DNA of 35,574 nucleotides from Butyrivibrio sp. UBA3740 (GTDB lineage: Bacteria; Bacillota; Clostridia; Lachnospirales; Lachnospiraceae): the NCBI GenBank assembly GCA_002372465.1, contig DFGW01000155.1, positions 1 to 35,574 of the forward strand, read 5' to 3'. Position 1 is the first letter of the stretch. Each line of letters begins with the position of its first letter. A program made the position numbers and the translations under genes. The notes under the pieces are model-generated. The model searched no databases. It was not told where the DNA came from and saw only the letters and a program-made list of their open reading frames with translations. Below are positions 7,824 to 15,000 of this stretch, piece after piece.

Positions 7824-8027
7824 ATGGGCTGCGAATTATACAAGGTGTCAACTGGAAATGTTGACGTGGCAAGATATATGCCTTTAGATACGGCATTGAT
7901 TCTCGTTAAGGCACTGATGGTGGAATACTACGACGATCCAGAATTGGAGTACACCATCAAAAGGGAAAAGAAAGAAGCAAAGGAGGAAGGCCGCAAAGAA
8001 GCCTGGGATCTTACAGGGCGTACCTGA
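7824..8027 (+). CDS. Hypothetical protein, 67 aa, with recombinant C-terminus
   Basis: The ATG at 7824 has the best spacing from AAAGGAG (7810-7816); an ATG at 7818 is too close. The leader has TGATATTTTCAG, similar to other leaders here. The end of the protein (KEEGRKEAWDLTGRT) resembles QQEAWDLARRI in the protein at 8534, and bases 7914-7975 recur at 8024-8085. This suggests that the original gene ended KREKKGE and acquired a new end by duplication and recombination. Function unknown. Confidence 0.5.
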   Translation: MGCELYKVSTGNVDVARYMPLDTALILVKALMVEYYDDPELEYTIKREKKEAKEEGRKEAWDLTGRT

Positions 8028-8085
8028 TGGTGGAATACTACAACGAACCAGAATTGGAGTACACCATTAAAAGGGAAAAGAAAGG
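7914..8085 (+). repeat. 62-bp direct repeat (7914-7975 and 8024-8085)
   Basis: Two copies 110 bp apart start CTGATGGTGGAATACTAC and differ at about three positions within 60 bases (for example GACGAT against AACGAA). Copy 1 is coding in the gene at 7824; the stop of that gene falls at the start of copy 2. Copy 2 keeps its own reading frame from ATG 8027 for 21 residues ending KREKKGE and then provides the AAAGGAG for the gene at 8095. Confidence 0.8.
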
Positions 8086-8094
8086 AGAATAACG

Positions 8095-8292
8095 ATGAAG
8101 TTCGAAGTAAAGCCTATACCGCCAATACTGCCTATGAATGCGCAAGAAGCGCATGATTTTGAATTGTGCCACATTATAACCACCGCTATACGCTCGTGCG
8201 GGGTAAGCGGCGAAGATGTTGGGATAAAGCTTGCCGAAGTATTGAAGAAGATAGGAAGGAACGATTTGCTTCCTCCATGTGATAGGGGATGA
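8095..8292 (+). CDS. Hypothetical protein, 65 aa
   Basis: AAAGGAG supplied by the second repeat copy lies 8 bases upstream of ATG. It is small and mostly helical (AQEAHDFELCHIITTAIRSC, then GEDVGIKLAEVLKKIG) with a proline-rich N-terminus (KPIPPILP). No membrane segment or known motif. It ends in an ATGA overlap with the next gene. Codon use matches its neighbours. Unrecognised. Confidence 0.6.
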   Translation: MKFEVKPIPPILPMNAQEAHDFELCHIITTAIRSCGVSGEDVGIKLAEVLKKIGRNDLLPPCDRG

Positions 8293-8537
8293 GTGATCGA
8301 ATGGGCTATGAAGAAACGGCAGAGATGTACGAATTTGCAGGGCGTATGTGCAGCAAATACCACGCATTAATCGTGGCGGACTACAACGTTGAGTTTAATA
8401 TCTTTAACATCGCTGTAAAGTGGCCTGGCGCAGAAGAGTACGTAATTATACCAGTTCCGGCTGGATATTTAGATGAGGAAGCCCTTGAGAAACAGATAAA
8501 AAAGGCGTTAGAGCAGCTAAGAAAGGAGAACGAATGA
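8289..8537 (+). CDS. Hypothetical protein, 82 aa
   Basis: Begins in an ATGA overlap, with GATAGGGGAT as weak ribosome binding sequence, so it is probably translated by coupling. A helical N-terminus (YEETAEMYEFAGRMC) is followed by beta-strand-like segments (ALIVADYNVEFNIFNIAVKW, EYVIIPVP) and a C-terminal helix (EEALEKQIKKALEQLRK). This is a compact alpha/beta fold; no family is recognised. Confidence 0.62.
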   Translation: MSDRMGYEETAEMYEFAGRMCSKYHALIVADYNVEFNIFNIAVKWPGAEEYVIIPVPAGYLDEEALEKQIKKALEQLRKENE

Positions 8538-9169
8538 GTAAAGGATGGATACATGTTGAAGGACAGGTCTGGAATAAAAACACTTGCGAGACCCGGCGGT
8601 GCAATCATCAGATTGTGCCAGGTAATAGAGATGCCGATTATATTCTCAGAGACATCGAGTTCGCGGTTAGAACCGTCGATGAAAAACTCAAGAAGGAAGG
8701 AACATCCGATCCGGAGATCGAGATATCTTTTAGCAAGGACGATCTTGAAAACTGTCTTGATGCAGTAAAGAAACAGGGGCAGCAAGAAGCCTGGGATCTT
8801 GCAAGGAGAATCGCTGCGCTTGGGAAGGACTGCTATACAGGATCGGATTTTGATTCAGTATTTGGTTCGTGCAATGCAACTAGCATTTTCGAAACGCCAG
8901 TTGATGAAGCCTTAGCTAAGGATAAGAAATATCAGGAAGAGAAGAAAGCTCTGCATGTAGGTGATGAGGTAGAATTTGGTGCAAAGGCTATTGCCAGCAA
9001 GAAATATAGAGGATTTATCACAGATTTTGTTCCCCCAAATACAGTGCGAGTACTCACAAAAGAACTCGGTACTATCCGGGTAGAACCTGAGGATTGTAAA
9101 AAGACAGGAAAGCACAGTGACGAGATCGAAAAGGTTATGGCTTCGTTTGAGGAGGAAGATGACGAATGA
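8534..9169 (+). CDS. Protein with EAWDLARRI helix and SH3-like VGDEV domain, 211 aa
   Basis: ATGA overlap, with GAAAGGAG upstream. An N-terminal strand-rich segment (about 1-60) is followed by ISFSKDDLENCLDAVKKQ, then QQEAWDLARRIAAL, a helix type I associate with small Firmicute phage proteins. From about residue 137, LHVGDEVEFGAKA and GFITDFVPPNTVRVLTKELGTIRVEPEDC form a probable SH3/KOW-like barrel. The tail is acidic (SFEEEDDE). It is related in layout to the protein at 4534. No enzymatic function can be claimed. Confidence 0.62.
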   Translation: MSKGWIHVEGQVWNKNTCETRRCNHQIVPGNRDADYILRDIEFAVRTVDEKLKKEGTSDPEIEISFSKDDLENCLDAVKKQGQQEAWDLARRIAALGKDCYTGSDFDSVFGSCNATSIFETPVDEALAKDKKYQEEKKALHVGDEVEFGAKAIASKKYRGFITDFVPPNTVRVLTKELGTIRVEPEDCKKTGKHSDEIEKVMASFEEEDDE

Positions 9170-9393
9170 AAAAAGTGTTATATCTGTGCAATCCTTATAA
9201 CAATAAAGATTGTACAAAAGAAGGATGCTTTCTTAATAATGGCCCATGTCATAGCACTCTAGATAGAGATTGTGCGATATTTGTAGAAGGGCTCCCATTA
9301 ATAAATGACGAGTATGATACTCCAGATGGCTTCGAAATACAAGGAAACCGGTATCTAAATACGAATCCAAAGGAGGCGAATAATTATGACTGA
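9166..9393 (+). CDS. Cys-rich microprotein, 75 aa
   Basis: ATGA overlap with the previous gene. Five cysteines lie between residues 8 and 36 (LCNPYNNKDCTKEGCFLNN, then PCHST and DCAIF), consistent with metal binding or a small disulphide-free knuckle in the cytoplasm. The C-terminal half is acidic and without cysteines. I associate this C-N-P/C-K-C pattern with small phage proteins of unknown role. Confidence 0.6.
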   Translation: MKKVLYLCNPYNNKDCTKEGCFLNNGPCHSTLDRDCAIFVEGLPLINDEYDTPDGFEIQGNRYLNTNPKEANNYD

Positions 9394-9685
9394 TAAAGGA
9401 TGGATCTGCTTAGCCGTACTGCTGTTTTTCATTGTTCTTGCGCTTGCCATGATTGCTCTGTGGTGTATCAGCGCCAATCTTGGGTTGATTGTTAGGCGAC
9501 TTAGCGAAACTAGCGCTAAACTTCAAGACCTTTACTGCGCACAGAAGCATACAGAGAGCACTATCTCCGAGGCTATTAAGGGCGTATCTGAGGCAACCTA
9601 TAATGTATACGAATCGATGTTTGATAACGCCGAAGTAACAATACGCAGAAACGATATAGAGGAGGACTACGATGGCGACATTTGA
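9386..9685 (+). CDS. Single-pass membrane protein with helical tail, 99 aa
   Basis: AAAGGAGGCG upstream; overlaps the previous gene by 8 bases. Residues 6-33 are a long hydrophobic stretch (WICLAVLLFFIVLALAMIAL, then WCISANLGLIV) followed by RR. The remaining 65 residues are helical and end in a very acidic tail (IEEDYDGDI). The sequence also forms part of an overlap pair with the next gene, another anchor-plus-helix protein, so the two might pair with each other. Function unknown. Confidence 0.62.
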   Translation: MTDKGWICLAVLLFFIVLALAMIALWCISANLGLIVRRLSETSAKLQDLYCAQKHTESTISEAIKGVSEATYNVYESMFDNAEVTIRRNDIEEDYDGDI

Positions 9686-10007
9686 ACTTTTAGTCTTAGT
9701 GGTTGGAATTTTAGTATCTCTTTGTGCATCTGGTTTTGCCATTTTGGAGTGTTCAAAGCTTCTGCACAGCGTAGATGGGTATAAACACTACGTTGATATT
9801 TTAGAAGATCTCTATAAAGGGGCAAGGGCGGAGCTTGCACAAACAGCAGATGAAGTTAAGAAAGTTCTCGATCACGTCGGTAACATTATAGACATAAATA
9901 ATCAAATCCTGGATCACGACAGATCTGTAATCGAAGATGTAGAGAAGATTAAGAATGATATTTCGATGCTGCAGGCAAGATTGGAGGATACGGATGATAA
10001 CTCTTAA
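9672..10007 (+). CDS. Membrane-anchored coiled-coil protein, 111 aa
   Basis: GAGGAGG is 8 bases before the ATG and the gene overlaps its predecessor by 14 bases. Residues 4-27 are hydrophobic (FELLVLVVGILVSLCASGFAIL). From about 35 to 108 the sequence is a coiled coil with regular hydrophobic spacing (ELAQTADEVKKVLDHVGNII, VIEDVEKIKNDISMLQARLE). The same anchor-plus-rod design occurs at 5190, 6428 and 9386. Confidence 0.65.
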   Translation: MATFELLVLVVGILVSLCASGFAILECSKLLHSVDGYKHYVDILEDLYKGARAELAQTADEVKKVLDHVGNIIDINNQILDHDRSVIEDVEKIKNDISMLQARLEDTDDNS

Positions 10008-10179
10008 TCTTGAGGATTACTGCCATGACGGCTGTATGAGGTTTGAGCCGAAGGTCATTAGTGGCACGAGGATTGCCGACCCTGAGATCATCGTAACATG
10101 TGAGCACTGGGCAGAATGTCAGTACATGGTCAGGTATCTTAAAAAACACGGCTTAGTAAAGGAGAATAATAATGATTAA
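9994..10179 (+). CDS. Cys-containing microprotein, 61 aa
   Basis: The start at 9994 is supported by TTGGAGG about 8 bases upstream; the frame is open further 5' but without a ribosome binding site. CHDGC lies near residue 10 and CEHWAEC near residue 36, two Cys pairs that could bind one zinc. Between them is ISGTRIADPEIIVTCEH. The C-terminal helix is basic (YMVRYLKKHGLVK). Overlaps both neighbours by a few bases, so it is part of a coupled operon. Confidence 0.6.
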   Translation: MITLNLEDYCHDGCMRFEPKVISGTRIADPEIIVTCEHWAECQYMVRYLKKHGLVKENNND

Positions 10180-10933
10180 GATTGAAAAGGTTGAGCTTTA
10201 TGGTTTTAGTGCCGCAGTTAGAGGCATGAGAAACTCTTATAACTCCTGGGATAAGAGCGACAGTAATTTTGAGCATTACCCTGATATTGGAAAGTCAGAT
10301 CTTAAGCTTATGGAGAATCTCTCATCCGGCGGGTCCTCTCATGCCAAGTTCAGGCGTTTTATTGAGGTATCACTTGATATTACAGCGCCACTTTACTGGT
10401 GGAAGGAGTTTGACACCTACAAGGTTGGCACAGTAGCCAACTCTTGCTCTACGATGCACACAATCGCAGATAAGGAATTTACTCTCGATGATTTTTCGTG
10501 CGAGCATCTTATATTTGAAGAGATGACAGATGACGAAGATTGGGACTATGCCGCTGAACAAGAAGGATGGAATGCACTCAACGATAAATACTGCGGTCTT
10601 ACAGACTCTGATTTTGTGGACTTTAATACATTTCCCGGAGAATGTTTCAAGTATACGATAGCCTTCTTAAACAGAGCGCGAGAGTTATATTTGAAAACCA
10701 AAGACAAGCGGTACTGGTGGCAGATGATTCAGCTTCTTCCCTCAAGCTACAACCAGAAAAGGACAGTGCTTCTTAGCTATGAGGTTCTTTACAATATTTA
10801 TAAAGACAGAAGGCACCACAAGCTCGATGAGTGGCAGCAGTTTTGTGACTGGATCGAGACTCTGCCGTATGTAAGAGGCATAGTAACTCCTAAAGTTGTA
10901 GAGAAGAGCACTTGGGATTTCGCTAAAAAATAA
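10172..10933 (+). CDS. ThyX-superfamily-like protein, 253 aa
   Basis: AAAGGAG upstream; 8-base overlap with the preceding gene. The N-terminal part has the layout of flavin-dependent thymidylate synthase-like phage proteins: a strand with KVELYGFSAAVRGMR, then SHAKFRRFIEVSLDITAPLYWW, EFDTYKVGTVANSCSTMHTI, and later SSYNQKRTVLLSYEVLYNIY and RRHHKLDEWQQFCDWIETLP. In true ThyX a RHRxxS motif binds dUMP/flavin; that motif is not visible here, and TYKVGTVANSCSTMH stands in its place. It may therefore be a divergent or catalytically different member. Assignment rests on remembered family patterns and is moderate. Confidence 0.5.
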   Translation: MIKIEKVELYGFSAAVRGMRNSYNSWDKSDSNFEHYPDIGKSDLKLMENLSSGGSSHAKFRRFIEVSLDITAPLYWWKEFDTYKVGTVANSCSTMHTIADKEFTLDDFSCEHLIFEEMTDDEDWDYAAEQEGWNALNDKYCGLTDSDFVDFNTFPGECFKYTIAFLNRARELYLKTKDKRYWWQMIQLLPSSYNQKRTVLLSYEVLYNIYKDRRHHKLDEWQQFCDWIETLPYVRGIVTPKVVEKSTWDFAKK

Positions 10934-10956
10934 GCTCCTCTAATAGGAACTATTGG
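10934..10956 (+). repeat. Intergenic element copy C
   Basis: GCTCCTCTAATAGGAACTA, one base shorter in the right arm than copy B at 2446. It lies immediately after the stop of the preceding gene and is followed by TTGATATTTGAAAGGAG, the same leader found before the gene at 280. Confidence 0.6.
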
Positions 10957-10981
10957 TTTTGATATTTGAAAGGAGTTTATT

Positions 10982-11179
10982 ATGACGTATCGGAATGAAA
11001 GAGACTTACCGGAATGTGAGGAGAGCAGAGCTTGCTTTGGGAAATCTAAATCCGGAAAACGTTGCAGAATATTAACTGAAACGTATCAGGATGGGAAGTG
11101 CCCGTTTTGCAAGGAAAAGCGAGACATCACAGACGGCAAGTGTTATCCGTACCAGAAAAATTACTCACCTGCAAAGTAA
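10982..11179 (+). CDS. Cys-rich zinc-ribbon-like microprotein, 65 aa
   Basis: GAAAGGAG precedes the ATG. Cysteines at about 12, 18, 28, 40, 43 and 54 include CPFC, and the pattern ACFGKSKSGKRCRIL...CPFCKEKRDITDGKCYPY resembles a small zinc ribbon or knuckle with basic residues that could contact nucleic acid. No larger domain. It ends just before terminator T4 and probably closes a transcription unit. Confidence 0.6.
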   Translation: MTYRNERDLPECEESRACFGKSKSGKRCRILTETYQDGKCPFCKEKRDITDGKCYPYQKNYSPAK

Positions 11180-11196
11180 AAAGTTAGGTTTCAAAA

Positions 11197-11236
11197 AGGG
11201 GGGCTTATCAAAAGATAGGCCTCTTTATTTTTTCGA
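11197..11236 (+). terminator. Intrinsic terminator T4 (family hairpin)
   Basis: Pairs 11197-11209 with 11214-11226 around an AAAA loop, sharing GGGCTTATC and GATAGGC with T2, then ATTTTTTC. The next ribosome binding site, GAAAGGAG, begins right after the T tract, as with T2 and T3, and again a two-helix membrane protein follows. Confidence 0.8.
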
Positions 11237-11247
11237 AAGGAGAAGAC

Positions 11248-12045
11248 ATGGAAGTAAAGACGATGAGAACCGTATTTAAGGTTCTGGCTATAGCCGGCGT
11301 TCCCGCAACGGCTTATCTTGCAGCAAGAGGGGGGAGGCTTAAGGCTGAGAGGATCATGGAGAAGGGCAATCCTGATAGCAGGAAAGAAGCGGCAGTTCAG
11401 AACATCAAAGCCTACGGCCCTGCAGCTGTAGCAGGAGCTGCAACTATCGCAAGCATCGTTCTTTGTGATTATTTCGGAGGAAAAGAAATTGCAGCAGCAG
11501 GAGCCCTTGCAGCAGGGGTAGCGGCAAATAAGAACAGGCTCAAAGAGCAGTTTGAGAAGTACAGAGGCGTTGTCAAAGAGGAAGATGGCGAGGCCAGGGA
11601 CATTGATATTATGCAGAAAGCATCCAAAGCCACGTACGATGGCGACGGGGAACTTGAGCATGAGTATCTTATTTACTGGCTTGATAAGCCTATATATTTT
11701 AAATCCACTCACGCCAAGGTCATCGACGGCCTGAACAGAATCAATCAGGAGCTTGTCGACTACTCCAGAGGATGGGGAGTTGTGACAATGAGCGATGCTT
11801 TGAAGTTCCTTGGGAAAGACGATCTCTGCACCACGGAGACTGACAAGGCAGGGTGGTCTTATGATCTTTTAAACGTCGAGTGCGACTGCTACTGGCTTGA
11901 CTTCTTTGTCTTTAAAGCCGGAGAGAGCGAGTGGTACAAGAATAAAGCAATAGATCCTGATGTTTATATTATCGATGTTCCATGGTCGCCGTGGCCCGAT
12001 CTTCAAAAAGAGCTTGAGGAGCAGCATAGAATTGGAACAATTTGA
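11248..12045 (+). CDS. Two-helix membrane protein, DUF6353-like (paralog 3), 265 aa
   Basis: GAAAGGAG upstream of the ATG. Hydrophobic segments at about 9-23 (VLAIAGVPATAYLAA) and about 53-93 (AAVAGAATIASIVLCDYFGG, then IAAAGALAAGVAA) form a hairpin with charged flanks. A helical linker precedes a soluble domain (about 125-265) with YLIYWLDKPIYFKSTHAKV, GWSYDLLNVECDCYWLDFF and IIDVPWSP. The C-terminal part parallels the proteins at 1439 (TGKTFRATKDYV, FADLFVWDV) and 3591, suggesting a family of three. It is the last gene before the replication fusion. Confidence 0.68.
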   Translation: MEVKTMRTVFKVLAIAGVPATAYLAARGGRLKAERIMEKGNPDSRKEAAVQNIKAYGPAAVAGAATIASIVLCDYFGGKEIAAAGALAAGVAANKNRLKEQFEKYRGVVKEEDGEARDIDIMQKASKATYDGDGELEHEYLIYWLDKPIYFKSTHAKVIDGLNRINQELVDYSRGWGVVTMSDALKFLGKDDLCTTETDKAGWSYDLLNVECDCYWLDFFVFKAGESEWYKNKAIDPDVYIIDVPWSPWPDLQKELEEQHRIGTI

Positions 12046-12068
12046 TTAAGGAGGAGGCGAGATAATGA

Positions 12069-15000
12069 ATGCTTCTTGACTTTCAAAGGATAGACGACTT
12101 TTCGTTTATCAAAGGAAAAAGGCGCATCAGAGTGAAAAACTCTCTTGCGAAAATGCCGCCCGAGGATGTAATGACCAGAGGCGGCAAACTTTATGCCGTT
12201 TACAATGCGGCAACAAAAACCTGGGTCAGAGACGTTGATGCGTGGAACTACCTCATAAACTCGACAGATGTCGAACTTGAAAAGTGCGCTGAGGCGCATA
12301 AGAAGGTGGGCGAGGATGTAACAGTCGAGTGGATGTGGGACTCTGACTCAGGGGAGATGGACAGGCTCCTTAAGTTTCTTGAAAAGCATATGCCGGCAAA
12401 CTGCTTTCATCCACTGGACGATCATGTCGTGTTTGCAAATCAGGAAACAGAAAGGGAGGATTATATTTCCTTTAAGCTTCCATACTCGCTGGATAGTCCT
12501 GATAAGTGCCCAAGCTATGATGAACTTATGAGCACGCTTTATTCGCCTGAGAACAGGCAGAAGATAGAGTGGGCTATTGGGTCTATATTTACAGGAGACT
12601 CAAAGCATATTCAGAAGTTCATCGTCTTTTACGGAGAAGCCGGGTCTGGTAAATCCACAGTTCTTAACATAATTCAGCGGCTCTTTGGGCAGAAGAACGA
12701 GGAAGACTCAAGGCGTTACTGGACAACGTTCAACGCAAAAGATGTTGGCGACTCCAGTAAGCAGTTTGCGCTTGCCGCATTTAAGAATAACCCGCTTATC
12801 GCAATTCAGCATGACGGCGATCTTTCAAAGATTGAGGATAACACAAGGCTAAACTCATTAGTTTCTCACGAGATGCAGGAGGTCAACGAAAAGAACGAGA
12901 AGAAGTTCGCCATGACCATTCACTCGTTTATATTCATGGGAACAAACAATCCGGTTAAGATCACCAACGCAAAGAGCGGACTTATCAGGCGTCTTATCGA
13001 TGTCCACTGCTCCGGCAAGAAAGTTCCTATCAAACGATACAAAGCCCTGATGGATAAGATTTATAATTTCGAACTTGGAGCAATCGCATCTCGCTGCATT
13101 GAAGTGTACAAGGCCTTGGGCGAGAGTTACTACGATGCTTATATTCCAACCGAGATGATGGCTGCGACCAATGACTTTTATGACTTTGTGGAGCATAACT
13201 ATGACCACTACAGACAGGAAGACATGGTCACGCTCACAGAGGCTTGGAAGTCGTATCTTGAGTACTGCGATTTTGCAAACGCCTACAAACTGTCTTACAG
13301 AATCTTCAGGACAGAGCTTCGAAACTACTTCAGGGAGTTTGACCAAAGTGCGGTCATTGAGGGGAAAAGAGTAAGGAACTTATATTCCGGCTTCAGGTAC
13401 GACAGGTTTTCAGCAAAGGAGGAGATAGATGATCATACCGATAATACTGATAATTCTCTTAATAGCGTGGGTGCTTTGGACAATGTAGAATGGCTTGATT
13501 TTAAAGAGCAACAGTCCAGGTTTGACACAGAGTATGCAAACTGGATGGCGCAGTATGAAAAAGACTATGGAAAGGGAGGGCAGCCCGAGAAAGCGTGGGC
13601 AAATGTAGAGACAAAGCTTCGTGATATTGACACAAAGAACATTCACTACGTAAAGCCTCCTGAAAACTTTCCCATAGTCATGATTGATTTTGATCTTAAG
13701 AATGAGAAAGGAGTAAAAGATCTTAAGAAGAACATTGAAAGTGCTTCAAAGTTTCCAAAGACATATGCAGAGCTTAGCAAATCAGGGCAGGGAATCCACC
13801 TTTACTACATCTGGAACGGATTTCCGCTTGAGGAGATGAGCTCTTTATATTCTGAGGATATTGAAGTTAAGGTCTTTAAAGGAAACTCCGCAATTAGAAG
13901 GCGGCTTACAAAATGCAACAGTGAAGATATTGCGGTTTTGTCGAGCGGACTTCCAAAGAAAGGAGTGAAGAAAACGTATAACTGGGAAGGCATCAAGAAT
14001 GAAAAGATGCTTCGGTCCATGATTGAGAAGAACTTAAATAAAGAGTATCACGCTGATACCTCAAGTTCTGTCAATTACATTTATGAGCTTTTAAATCAGG
14101 CGTATGAATCAAACATTCCCTACAACGTGTCTGATCTTAGACAAAGAGTGCTGATATTTGCATCAAAGTCTACAAATCAGGCAGACAGGTGCCTTAGCCT
14201 TGTGGCTCATATGAAATTTGCGTCCAAAGAGGAAGAGGAAATTAGAGAAAATCTTATAAAGATAGGAAAGGCAGTGGACGAAGTTTCCTCTAGCAGCAAG
14301 AAGGCGTCCGGCAAAAAGATCGTCATTGATATTGAGATCTACCGCCCAAAGGGCGACAATCCGGGTCTTTTTCTTGTTTGCTGGAAAATGCTTGGAACTG
14401 ACCTTATCCCCTCTAACGTTGTGGCAATGATAAATCCAAAGCCTCACGAGGTGCAAGATCTTCTCGATAAGTTTTCTCTTATTGGCTTTAACATTTTAGA
14501 GTATGACTGCCACATGCTCTGGGCCGCAAGCAGGGGCGATAGTAATGAGCAGCTTTATAACCTGTCGCACGCCATGATCAATGAAAATCGCCAGGATGTT
14601 AAATCGTGGGATGCCAAGAGAATGGTTGAGTGCGACGTATATGAGTATACAAAGGCGGCAGGGCAGGGAATGAGCCTTAAGAAATGGGAGATCATGCTCT
14701 CTGGCCTTTCTAACTTCTCTGACGAAGAACTCAGGAAAGAGGGCTACAACGAAGATCAGATAAGGGCCGTTGCGTCGTTTAGGGGCTCTACAACTCACAA
14801 GGAGATGGATATTCCATGGAACGAGCCTGCTCCTAAAGAAAAGTGGGATGAGATTGTAAAGTACTGCAAAAACGACGTACTTGCAACAGAGGCTGTATAT
14901 CTTTTCACACAAAACTTCTACAAAGCTCGTCTTTTCCAGGTATCGCTGGTTCATGCACTTCATGGCGATTCAATTAACGCAAGCGCAAGAGATACCGCAA

